In this document: positions 12,506 through 24,900 of the stretch, piece after piece
How the letters are laid out: the number at the start of each line of letters is the position of its first letter
How positions within the stretch are numbered: position 1 is the first letter of the stretch
Source of the DNA: Trichinella spiralis
Taxonomy: Eukaryota > Nematoda > Enoplea > Trichinellida > Trichinellidae
Direction: 5' to 3'
Length of the DNA: 64,000 nt
Assembly (NCBI GenBank): GCA_000181795.3
Contig: CM012955.1
Location: 5,431,010-5,495,009 of the forward strand
Notes under the pieces: generated by a model
What the model was told of the DNA's origin: nothing
Database searches by the model: none
The model's input: only the letters and a program-made list of their open reading frames with translations
Program-made: the position numbers and the translations under genes

Positions 12506-14142
12506 TTGGCCGCTAGCTTCTCGTCGATCAAGGCCGACGACCTGAACAGTTCGAGGTCAGAGCAATGTTGACCTACTTATCTGCCTCCATGGAGACGCAC
12601 GACACAAGCCTAGCAATGTAGCTGTCAAGAACGCCGGTTGAGCTTATCAACAAGCAAATAATAGATCCATCCATGTCAAGCGGATCGTGACAATCTGTCA
12701 CAGCGGCCGGCAGGTGGACGCTAGGCGACCAAAGCATGACAACAATGCGACGCCCACACCTGGACGGCGCCAAATCCTGACGCCAGTTTCAAGTCGGATC
12801 AATACCGAACGTCCGTCGTCCACTGCCCACCCTCCGATGCCTTAACCGAACGAAAAAGCCAATGCAATTTGCTTCACAATTGTGCATTTTCCAAATTTCT
12901 ATTCATAAGGCTAGACAGATAGATAGACAAACAGACAGACTGACTGACTTATGTGCCGCGGATGGATAATGTTGAAAATGAACCGTTACCGTACAAAAGG
13001 CAGAGACAACAAAAGTGCAATGGATAAAAAAGGGTGTGGGAAATATTTCATAACAATAAAGAATACAATAAAAAAAATTCTTACCTGAAGTGGAAGAATA
13101 AGAAGAAGAAGAAGAAGACAAAGTAGAAGCAGAAGCAGAAACAGAGGGAATATTTGAATATTGTTAAGACGATGGCGAGGATAATGGTGTTGTCGTCGTC
13201 GTTTTTTCCTTTTCAAAAAAGAGAGTCGAACACGGCCAGCCCGAGGCGCTGGTGTGAGCGGACCAACGTCGCTGCATCTCAACTATGCCGAGAATGACGG
13301 CCCGGCACGACGACCACGCTGCTGTTTCGGATGCCGAACGCTGTTTGCGCGCGTTATTAAAAAGCGCACACGGACCGGTTGCCAATTGAGCTCCGGCGAC
13401 CTGCTCATCTTCCAAAGCCGATTGGTCAACGTCTCGTCGATCGCAGCGACGTCTGTCGATCGACCGCACCGCCCTCTGGCGATTGGCAACGGAAAACGAC
13501 CCCGGTCCAGCGGAGAACCTCGACCGTGCAGTGGTTTTGTAGAATAACTGCGACGGTCAACTTGGACATCAACAGCGCAAAATCGAACACCATCGCATGC
13601 AAATTTTACAGTCTGTGCGTGTGCGTGGTGAAAAATTCTTCTTTTTTTTTCTTTGTAATATGAAATAATTTGCATATATATATATATTTTTTTTGGAGGA
13701 GGGAGGAAATAAAAAGAACAATTCAAACTAATCAATTTCACTGAAACGAATGCAAAATTTCCATTACTGTAATAGCATCGAGTAGAAAAAAAATGAACTC
13801 TGTAAAAGTGTAGACGAGGGTTGCAAATTGTCGCAGACTAAAAATATCGTCGAAAATCATTTCATGACTACACCGAAGATGATTTTGTAAATCTTGAAAC
13901 CGGTTTTGCCACAATTTTCCCGCTCTTCCAAGTAAAAACTTCCAATCGAACAGTGCAAATCGACCAAAGTGCGTGCAGTCGATCTCCTCCGTCTTCAGCC
14001 AACTGCACCAGGACGTCCGTCGTAGGCAAAGGCGGCGATGTATTATGCAAATTTTTCATTATGGGGATTTTTTCGATTTAAATCATCGTGTTGCACTACG
14101 ACGACCAACTACAACAGCAAATGACACCGCTTCTTTTATCAG

Positions 14143-17100
14143 GTAAGCATTTATTCAGTTGTTCATTTCGATGTTCGTTAATTCATGCCGGATTGGTTTC
14201 AATTTTCAATAATAATTTAATTAAAATAATAAGAATATTTTCAATGGTATTTTCGAAAGTAATAGAATTTTGAACAATTTATCCATTGAACATTTTTGGT
14301 ACAGTAATAACGCGAAACTGTGTAATTTACATTTTCTCAAATCTGTTCAACAACCAAGACAAATTGGCTAATTCATTTGAAATCACTTTTACAATTGTTG
14401 GTGAAAATAGCTTCAATTCTATTCATTCTTTTGTCACATTGAGTATTCACAAACGATACAAATGAATTTTTAATTTTTTTTCAATCTCTTCTTCTGTTTT
14501 CTGAGGCAATTTTGCATTTCTTTTTTTCTTTTTTGAACATTCGACATATTATTCTTACAAAACAGCAAATATGCAAATAATTTTTCTCATCTATGCAAAT
14601 GTGCACGTAAATGAATAATAATATTCGAATGCGAAAAAATCAATCCCATTGCACAGATGGAACGCGTAAAAAAAAAGTAACAAGTTGTTGTTGTTGTTGT
14701 TCTTCTACGGTGAAATATCGATTTCCAGTGGTAATTTATGATAAATACAAATCCACTTTGCGTTGAATAGAAAAGAAAACAAATTTCTTTCATTTGCAAC
14801 ATTCAAATTGTCGACGTTTGTTTGTACGTGGAAATCGTGACAGTAATCGGATCCGATTAACATTCGTAATAAAACCGGAAATTTTGACAAAACTAAAAAG
14901 GGGAAAAATTTGCATAAATGATCTTCCAACAATGCACAGAGGGTGGTTTTGTTTTTTCATTCGATTTCAACTTTAATACAGTACAGTGTAAGCCGAGCGA
15001 ATAAAAAAAGTGCCGTTCAAACAGCGGGAACGAAGAACAATCAGCCAATGGGATGAATTTGAGGCTTGTTTTTTACTGGAAAATTCGCGAAGCGAGGAAA
15101 AATATCAGTACAGTAGGATGAATAGATTGGCGTGGAAATATCCCGCCCGGTTGAATATCATCTCTCCATTATAACGTGAATCTGAAAATTGGGTTAGCGG
15201 TAAAAGAAATTAACCATCTCAACTTTTGGCTTGTATTGGATCATAAATTTTCCACAAACGTCGTTGGAAAAATTTTGACCAAAAACTAGAAATTGGGCAC
15301 ATCTGGCCTTCAAAAAGATGTTTTCATATTAAATTGTTGAAAGTGTAAAAATTATGATAGCTTGATGTGGAAAAGGGAAAGGCGAAATTCGCCTTACAAA
15401 AAGGGGATCATGATGATTTTGACGCCGTTTTCACTCACCTGTTCAAATGCCTTCTTCTATTTGGAAATTATCAGGACCTTGAAGTAATTCTTCTCAAAAT
15501 TGTTCTTGCCTGCTGTTGGACGACGTCTTTTTTTTTTCTGCTTTATTCTTCGTTGTTGTTGTTGTGAGCTGAATTGAGGTTGGCAACAACAATTTCAACT
15601 GAATACAGAAGTGAATTGTCGAAACGAAGCGTACCTTTGTCAAATCGAACCCTTTGACCAATTTCTTCGTATTTTATTCAAATTTATTTTCCATTTTCAC
15701 CACCACCACCACCACAACAGCAATTTCATTTCAAATTTTTCCTCGCTCCATTCTACATAATTGACCATATTTTTCTTTTTTTTTTGTATTCATTTTTTTT
15801 AAACTTTTGAAATATGAAACTAATTCCAATTGTTTAATAATTTCACTTTCAACTTAACCCACCAGTGGTCGTTTAGTTATTTGTTACACGACTTGAAGAG
15901 ATATTTGTCGTCATAATTCGCTACTTTTTCTCTCATCAAATATCAAATGACCTACTGAATCAATTTTTTGAAACATTCAAATAATTAAATCATAAATAGT
16001 TAATTTTAATCAAATGAAAAAATTTTTTCTCTCCTTCTCTTTTTGTCTTTTTCATTCGTCCAAAATGACACTTTGAGAGAGATAATTTTCTTCACAACAC
16101 GACGGACGGGTCAGTTCCAGCTTTTTTCCACAGACAAATTAAAAACCAGAACCACGTTGCTATCTATGCAAAATTTTTCAAGTAACTAACCAACCAGTTG
16201 AAAGATTTTTTGTTGTTGTTAATTTGAATTTTTATCATCACCTTCGACAAAACTAGCCACTGTTGCAAAAAGATTCAAAAGTGGTGAATTGGTCGCCTGG
16301 TTGTGTGATGGCTTTAAAAAAAAATCAATGCAATTAAAATTATGCTGTTGCTGTTGCTAAATTTGGGAAAATTTCTTTTTCACGCAAGATGATGATGCCG
16401 TTGTTGTTGTTGTTGTATAAAATTGTTCTACTCTTCTTCCATCGTGTAAAGCACATACACACAGAGAGAAAGAACAGATTGTGGAAGCGTTGTTGGCCTA
16501 GAAATAATAGCTACTACTATTTTTGTATTTTGCTTTTCAAAATGTTTCACTGTATATTGGGAAAGTTTTATATATTTGGAAATTTTAAATAAACAAAAAA
16601 TTGCAAATTGTTCAATTCTCACCATTCATCGTTGCAAAATTTTCCATTCACAAATGATACCATTATGGTTGGATTTTAATGAGCACAAAAAGAACTCCAA
16701 TAATGGGAAAATTTCCGTTTGACCAGTGTTGGAAATAATGAACGGCGGCAATTAGAAATGGAAAATAACGACGGCACGCTTTTCGACAACAACCATCTTT
16801 GCCATTTCTACTACCGTATGTACTTTCTTTCGCTAGCGGTCGTTTGAATTGTTGTCATGTCGATCACTTGGATATTTGACTTGAAGAAAAAAAAATCAAT
16901 GCATTCCAATTTTCACATGCTTATTGTCACGTCACTGTGCTGTTTCAGATAACACGAAACAAGCTGAAATATTATATCCTATTAGTGATTCGATGGTCAC
17001 TTCCGAGATGATGATTATTCCATTGAAAACAAGCACCATTTTTTTCAAAAAAAAAATATATCTTTTGATTTAAATTATTATTTTCATTTGAAAATTTGCT

Positions 17101-17368
17101 TTTCACTTTTACATTTTTCTACAACTTTCCACCACTACTTCTACTTGTTGTTAATTGGATACTTTATTTTATTTCTTTGCCGTATTTCAAAAACAACTGT
17201 TTTGATTTTTTTTCTTCTGCTTTGCTTTGTGGTTGGTTCTCAATTAACGACGTCATTCACCATTCGATCAGCGTGCAATGCATGAGAATGGGTTTGATTT
17301 GTTGTTGCAGTTGCACAATTTTGTCACAGAAAAACGACAAGCAAATTTCAATGACAAACTCAAATCTT

Positions 17369-17399
<31 letters not shown>

Positions 17400-18575
17400 C
17401 CAGACGACGTGAGACGTCACAATTCTTCTTCTTTTTTTTCTTATTATTAACAAGAATTGTTGGAAACTTTTGCTGAAAAATATTCCAACCAAGCAACACA
17501 AACAAACAAGCAAGCAAGCAAAATTTCCACTTTGATTCCATTTTTCAATAAATAACTCTAAACTTGTGCAATATTACCTAAACCATATTCATATTTTCCC
17601 TCTGGATGTTTGTGTGTATTGCAGAAAATAATCGTTTCACACTATTTTGCATGCTAATTTTTCCCAATTTATAAAAAAATAAACAATGCGTGTGGCAATT
17701 GAAATATAACAACTTATTGAATGAATGAATTGCGAAAGAGATGGAATTTCTATTGCATGTTTGCAAAAAAAATACCAATTTCCCATACTTTGAACAATAC
17801 CCAAATATATAGAAGATTGAAACTGTGCATGTACAAAACTTATTTTTGGAAATAATCTACTTTTCTTTTTACATTTTATGAATAGAATTTATAAAAAAAA
17901 ATTTTAATATGCAATAATAGAAAAATTGCATCTCATCATCTGCAACTTTTGTCAAAGTTTCATCTTGTAACAGTTTCTTGTTTGTTTGAAAATATGAGAA
18001 AAAAACCATTTTCACACTTCAGTGCAACATCAATTTCATATCAGTACGTTCCGAGTAGGTGGACATTTCAACAGTTGATACAAACGATGAAACAGGAGGA
18101 GAAATTTAAAAATAATTTGCATATTGCACGGAGAATTCCACCACTATCATTTGTTTATTATTCATAATATATAGCAAAATTCGAATGGTTGACTGTTTGT
18201 TCATTCAATTTAAATTTACATTATTTATACATTTTCATTTGCAATGACGAAAATATTTCAAAATATGAAAAATATCTATTTTTGATTGCAAATAGAATTG
18301 TAAAATTGATCAAATGAAACAATAATCAAATTTATATTATTTCAATAGACAACAAAATTGAATTTCTTCACTTCTTCCACATTATCACTTTTCAATTATT
18401 ATCCACTAAATTTTCAAAAATTTCACATATTTTACATCACGCACAAAATTCATTCATTGACACATAACAACAAGCAGTATATTTGACATGTTCAATTGAC
18501 TGGAGATATTTGCATAGCACAATGTCAAATTTTGAATTTTTTAAATATAACAGTGCAATATGCAGTGCATGGCAT
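14143..18575. other. AT-rich stretch without recognised gene
   Basis: No coding exon recognised. On the minus strand a good donor (GAACAG then GTGAGT) ends at 15439 after a sequence with stops in all frames, so at most a 5' UTR exon. A TC/TG dinucleotide run lies at about 17368-17399. Confidence 0.55.
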
Positions 18576-18599
18576 TTATTTTTGAATAGCATAGAAATT

Positions 18600-19010
18600 T
18601 TTGTCGTTGTTGTTGTTGTATGAATTTTTTAAATTGACTTTCAATTCATCTGTAAAATTTGATGATAACATTATTGGACTTTTATCTGGGTAATGATACA
18701 CTGCCGTTGGATGATTTATTATTGCCAAGTATCTACTTTTATCATTGATGCCCGATGGCAGTTGGGGCAAAAGTCTGGCTTTGGCCTTTGACAAGGGTGA
18801 ATATGTTTCCGCGTTTGCGGTAATTGGAGAAAGCGAGCAACAGTATGCAAAGTTTTCCTCTATTTTCGAGGTCTGCTATTCCTTATTATTCCCTGTGCAA
18901 AGCCTATTTATGTCAGCAACAGTGAATGGCCTAACCTTGGCCTCGGCCGACACCCGCAGCGCCAGTCATGTTCCATTGAAGCTGAAGCCCCCCTTGCACT
19001 GAGAACGTAT
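18600..19010. other. GC-richer island with open frames on both strands, unidentified
   Basis: A patch of about 400 bp with a balanced base composition unlike the flanks. A plus-strand frame from an ATG at 18748 runs 84 residues to a TGA at 19000-19002, and a minus-strand frame overlaps its left half. Neither shows a domain I recognise and neither has convincing splice sites. It could be an isolated exon or a regulatory element. Confidence 0.25.
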
Positions 19011-20973
19011 CTGTCTCCTGTGGCAATCATACTTGTCATTTTAATCAGCTACAATATAACCGACAGGAGATACCAGGTGAATGTCCACCATCATATTCAT
19101 CAACTTCTTGCAACAGACAAACACTATTTGATTTATTCAAACTTGATTTATGCATTATGCAAATTAGCATCCATTTTCCAACTGTAATACATTTGACATT
19201 TTCGTTTCATGGTACACAATGCGATTGAGCATCAGTTTGCTTGCTATAAAAAATTGAGCATTTCAAAAAAATAGCGTTTTTTTAAATATGAAAGATAAAA
19301 AAAGACAATTTTTATGCAACTTCTGTCGACAACAGTGGTGACAGTTTTTTTTTGTTTTGAAATCGACGACCACCGCAATTTTCAATTGGCATGTTAAAAT
19401 TAGCTGACCTTTTGGTAACAGATTTTTTTTAGCTGCATTTCAATTATTTTTCTTTTTTAATTTTTCAAATGACATAAAAAGACTAAAATTGACACATGAA
19501 CAGTTTATAGAGTTTATTTTTTCAACGAAAAAACAGTTTGAATCAAAATTCGAATAATATGCAAATGAACAATGGATTTTTAGTTGAAAGTTGTATGTCA
19601 GTTGAAATGGTATTGATGCACTTGAAGTGCAGCAGCCTGAAGTTGCAAAAGTCAAATTTATTTATTAAGAACGTTCCGATTTAATGGACAGTTGTGACAT
19701 CTATTTTATTTTCCATTTTTCTGTTTGGTTAATTAAAATTCTCCTAGTGATGATGTTGTTTAAACTAATATTTGAAATTATAATTCAGCAAAGCAATTGA
19801 TGATTTGACTGAAAAATGTATTGATTTTAGCAAAATCTGCCACTTTATGGGAAAATTATTATCTTGCTAATGTGAATGAAGTACAGTGAAAAGGAGAATG
19901 TTGTTTAGGTTGACGGAAAAGTTTTTGTTGTTGCAATGTTGAAAATTATAAAAATGATTCCAATTTTAATATGCAATTCTATTGAACATCACTGAAAAAT
20001 GCTCACTTGTTGATGAAGGGAATTGTGATTGATAATTTTCACAGTCGGTACAATTATTTATTATTCATCTGAGAATATAAAAAAAACGGATATTTTCTCT
20101 TAATGAAATTACATTTCTTCTTCATATGTTCTTTTTTGGGGGAAAATTTTACTCACGTATAAAAAAAAATATCCGAATGAATAATCGAATTTGTAATCGT
20201 TTTCGCAATAATGGCAAGATTGCATGCTTGCAAAGGTGAACTGTGATACTAACTCAATTTAGCATATGAAAATTGTCCAATTGATTTTCAATTTAATTTT
20301 CAACTCGCGCTTCTGCAACTGTTTCGATGATATTCTTGTTTTGCAATTGAAAATTGAAACGTTATTATTGTTATCATTATTATTATTATTATTGTTGTTG
20401 TTGTTGTTGTTGTGGTGGTGATGATGCAGGGAATTTTGAAAATTTCAAAAATTTAAACTTCAAAATTTTTCAAGCAAAGAAGCTTTCCAAAAGTTGGCAC
20501 TTTGTGTCTGTCTGTTAAATGCGATTTGTCAAAAAATTCTCCAATGCTTTTGCACTTGCTTACGTTTGCTGTTCATTTTATTCAAACTTCACTTACAGAT
20601 TGCAAAAATTTTCCATAAATTTTCAACTACATCTTTATTATAGAATTTATTATCAGTAATGCTAAGAGAAATATTGGCGGAAAAATTAATCCGATTTAAT
20701 AATAAAGCGACAATTTTTATCACTGCATAAAAGTCAACTTGCTACAAATGGTCCGATAAAACAGTTTTTTTTACTTTGATAATATTATTGGAGCATTTTT
20801 TTGTTGAATTGTTTAATTTTCCTTTCAATTTGAGAAGCAATCAAAAAATTCCATCTCTGCTTATTTGAAAATCAGTACGTTGAACATGAGATACAGATGC
20901 AAATTTTTCCCAACACAATAAATATCATTGAATGATTCGAACTATCAAACGATGTTTCCAATTTCAATGTTCC

Positions 20974-21004
<31 letters not shown>

Positions 21005-21958
21005 GGAAAATAATCATCTTGAATATATCAGACGTTGCAATTTTGTGAACAATTTACCGAAAAGCATGTAACATTCATTTGGAAAATTATCGTGATAAAA
21101 GTGAAACGTTGTGGGAAAAAAAATTTGTTCGAAGCAAATAAGTCTGAAATTTCATTTTTACTAAAATGTCACAAAAATGAACTACTTTGATTATATTTTT
21201 ATAAATGTATTTATTTATTTATTTTATTAATCAAATTACAGAATGCACTTACAGTATTTTATTTTATGCATAACATAATTTTTAGACGTTGGCAATTATT
21301 ATTTTACTGGTTTGGATCACTTTAGCACACATAAAGTTTAAATTAGATAGAAAAAATTCCTATTGACAAAAATAAACTTTGAAAATTTACTTGTTAATCT
21401 CTTGTATCTGAAATTTTTTGAATAATTAGAAAAATTATTTATTCAGTTCAAAATTGTTGGAATCATAAAATTTGCTTTTATGAAAATTTCTTCAATTGTT
21501 TGATTGAAAATTCGAACATTTTAAAACTGTAAAATAGCATTGCTGTCACTTGATTACAACTGTTTAATTTTCTTCTGATTTGAAAAATTCTTCATCAATA
21601 CAGTATGACATTGTAGATTACCATCACATTTAGATAAAATAAAATGTCAAAAAATTAAAACAATGGTTGAATGTTAGAAAAAAAAATTTTTTTTCTTTAA
21701 TTAATGATATAGTTTTATTTGTGAATTGGATGAAATTTTGTGCTGCATAATTTATCATTGAAATTCATTCACTCACAGCTACGAAAATAAGCGGCATAAA
21801 CGGTTTGTCTGATGGCGGTTTGTTCAGAGAGTTTCGAGAAATTTGCCATCATTTTAAAAGAGCATAACACTTACAAGCGAAGAAGCAGTTAATAATTATA
21901 ATATGGATTAAGGGGAAAATGCTATTTTTTAATAATCAAAACTGCAGCATGCTCGTCG
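19011..21958. other. AT-rich intergenic stretch
   Basis: Nothing coding is visible. It holds a TTA/TTG run (about 20361-20420) and an AAT run (20974-21003), and forms the 3' flank of the minus-strand Dickkopf-like gene. Confidence 0.6.
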
Positions 21959-24900
21959 TCAGTTCAAAGTTCCATAAAAGACGGGTTCCTTGCCATTGAT
22001 GTACTCTCCGCGCAGCACATCGTCAGTAGTAGCCACTTTGCACTGACCAGTCAGCTTCGGGTTAACCTTCTGAAATTTAAATGAAAAAGTTGTAATTGTT
22101 CAACTGTTCAAACTTAATTATTACAAATCCACAGTTTTTAAAAAAAATATTTTCATCACGTGCAATTTCAAAAAGCATATCATCATCACATGGTTGGCCG
22201 CCAGCTGCATGAAATATAAAACAACGAAATGCATGCAAAATTGAAAGATTAATTCCGCATCAGCTGTTCAATTCTGAATGCATATGTTGTTTTATGAAAA
22301 AAAAATTATCCTATCAGCTGTCTACTGTACATTCATGTATGTTAAATTACATTAAAGTATTATTTGCTTGACAAAAATTAAACTATGTAAAACTGAAAGG
22401 GTAAAGAATATAAATGTCAAAATTTTTCCGGCACCCATCCCGGCATATATTATATATTTGTGTGTGAAAATTCGAGTAAAAAATTTTTCATTTTTTAAGC
22501 AAAGTTTTTGCTGCCATGGAAGAAGATTTCCAAAGGCGTCACATGTGTCAAAAAGTGCAGAATTGCACAAAAAAGAGAAAAAAAATGATTATTCGGCTTT
22601 TCAATCATGCTTAAATGACAACTGGAACAAGAAATGAATTGCTTCCTGATGTTCATACACTTCTTCTACATCCCATCCTTGGAAGAATATTGCAATTGGT
22701 AAGTGAAAGCATGGTTTTTTTTCTATCAATGAAATATGAGCTCTTATTATTATTATTATTATTATCATTATCAATGAAACGTGCCTTTGATTTACTTTCG
22801 TTGAACTGAATGTTTCCGCTTTTGGTTAATTGTAACAAAAGAAAATGACAAAATTATGCGGAAGTTTGCTGCTGAAATGAATTTGTGCAGTTTCAAAATT
22901 AATAACACCAATGAACATTATTGAAATTAATAATTGTTCTTAAAAACTTTGAACAGCAACCAAACAAGCGATGGCAGTCAATTTTGGTTGATTGAATAAT
23001 AATAATAATAATAATATGAAGAATAATAAGAAGAAATTATTAAAGTTTTGATCATCAAAATCACTGAACAGAATTTGTTCCATTTGGTGGTGGTGTTCGC
23101 TTTGTTAATTATTTTACAAATTATCAGTATATTTTTGCAAACTGCTAACTAGCCTTCAACGTCATTGAATTTGAAAAAAAAAAGAAAACTTTGACGTTTC
23201 AACTGAAAGATTATGAGCAAACAAAAAAAAGACAGAAATAACAATCTCAGAGATACTGTTTAAAAAAATGAGATGTTCATGTATAAATAGAATTTGAAGT
23301 TATTGCTGTTAAATTTTGAAAAACGTAAAACCAGTGGCATTAATATTGTTGTTGGTGGTGGTGGTGGTAGTGGTGGCTTTTGACTAGCTTCCTTCCCAGT
23401 TGACACATTTTGCCCATCTGCAATGTGATACTTTAGCTTGGCTTGAAATTAAAACTGCACTCTGGTGTGCGTGTTGTGTTGTGTTGTGTTCGTATTCCAG
23501 AAAAGATACGCTGCATCCAGCTTACTGCCTGGGCAAATATTGAAAACTTAGCTTAGTGGTTCCGTTTATTGAAAACTTAGCTTAGTGGTTCCGTTTCACC
23601 GGTGCAGTGTTCATCAAGCAAACACCGATTCACATTCGCTCAGAATTTCACTGTTTATTTTTCACTGTTCTATTTTCTGTTTATCTATCCCGTCTGTTTA
23701 TTGCTTGTACTGCAGTACCAATTGGTTACCTTTTTGCATACCTTGTAGTAATAATTTTATGCAAAAAAAATAATTTTTTGTTTAAAAAAAGGAAAAGAAT
23801 GAAACTACATGTATATATTCTATGTATACGTACGTTTATCAGGACAGCTGGCATTGAAACTTCAGATTTCTGATCAAGAATGGATAGAGGATTCTTGTCC
23901 AAACGATTCCGGAAACAATTCAATCCAAGTTCACACTGGCATGAATCGAAGCATTTCTGACCTTCTTTCAACGCATGCTGAACGCAGAGTCCAGTAATAG
24001 CAGGGGTGTTGCCGACCGTAACGTTGTAATGACAACATAAACCTGCATTTTGAATATGTAAAAACGACCAAAAAAAAACTAAAGTTGGTTATTTGTCATT
24101 AAACTCGTATGGGGTTTTTTTAATGTTTAAAAAGTTAAGCGAACATTTAAATTTCTCTCCTCTCATCCATTCCTAAAAAATAAACAAAATGGAGAAAGAT
24201 AAATAGTATTTTTTGTGACATGAAGGTCAATTTGAAATTTAAACTCTCCATTCTCCATTTCTTTTCAGAAATAACTTTAATCGGGTGATTTGATTACACT
24301 GATCTGTGGACATGCACATTGTTCATAGTGATCATTTCACGTTTGCTTTGCAAAAATATTACATCTAATATATTTCAATATCATCAGCCACAGCTTGGAA
24401 AGCTCACTCATCACAGCTGGTTAAGAAAAAGTACAACCATAAAAAATATCAAGAATTTAAAGTACAATTTTCAATTTGCATTCTTTTTATTGTCACATTA
24501 TCCTCTTCTGCAGATCAGTGGGGAAAAAATAAATTTGATGAAATGACGTTTCATTGTAAAATGAGAAGCTGCTGTTGAAAGTGATTCAAAAAATAATTAG
24601 CAGACAAACACTACAACTTTTTTCGATTATAATTTTTTGCAAATTTGCTTTTCGAATTTTCCAAAATGTCGAAACAAATTTACTTCAATCGACCATTTCA
24701 CGTGAAAGAAGCTATTTATATATGCAAATTTAAATAATAATGTGAAAAGTATTTTTCTGTTGATTTAAGCAAATGCCAAGCCTACTTAGTGCACGTCTAG
24801 TTAGTTGATCAATGAAATTTTCAATCGCTGATACGACACAATAAGCGTTCACTTTCAAGTGTAAAATGGGGAAAAAATAATTTTTACGTAAAGCATTTTT

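Larger units (their letters stand above)
10701..14300. other. GC-richer islands in the TEAD upstream region
   Basis: Four patches are visibly richer in G+C than their surroundings: about 11400-12000, 12300-12850, 13150-13600 and 13870-14142. The second carries a clean TATA box (TATAAAAG, 12498-12505, plus strand) at its start. The third holds overlapping open frames on both strands but no recognisable domain, and on the minus strand leads into a strong donor, CACTTCAG then GTAAGA, at 13085. These look like alternative promoters, enhancers or non-coding first exons, possibly of TEAD. That is inference. Confidence 0.4.
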
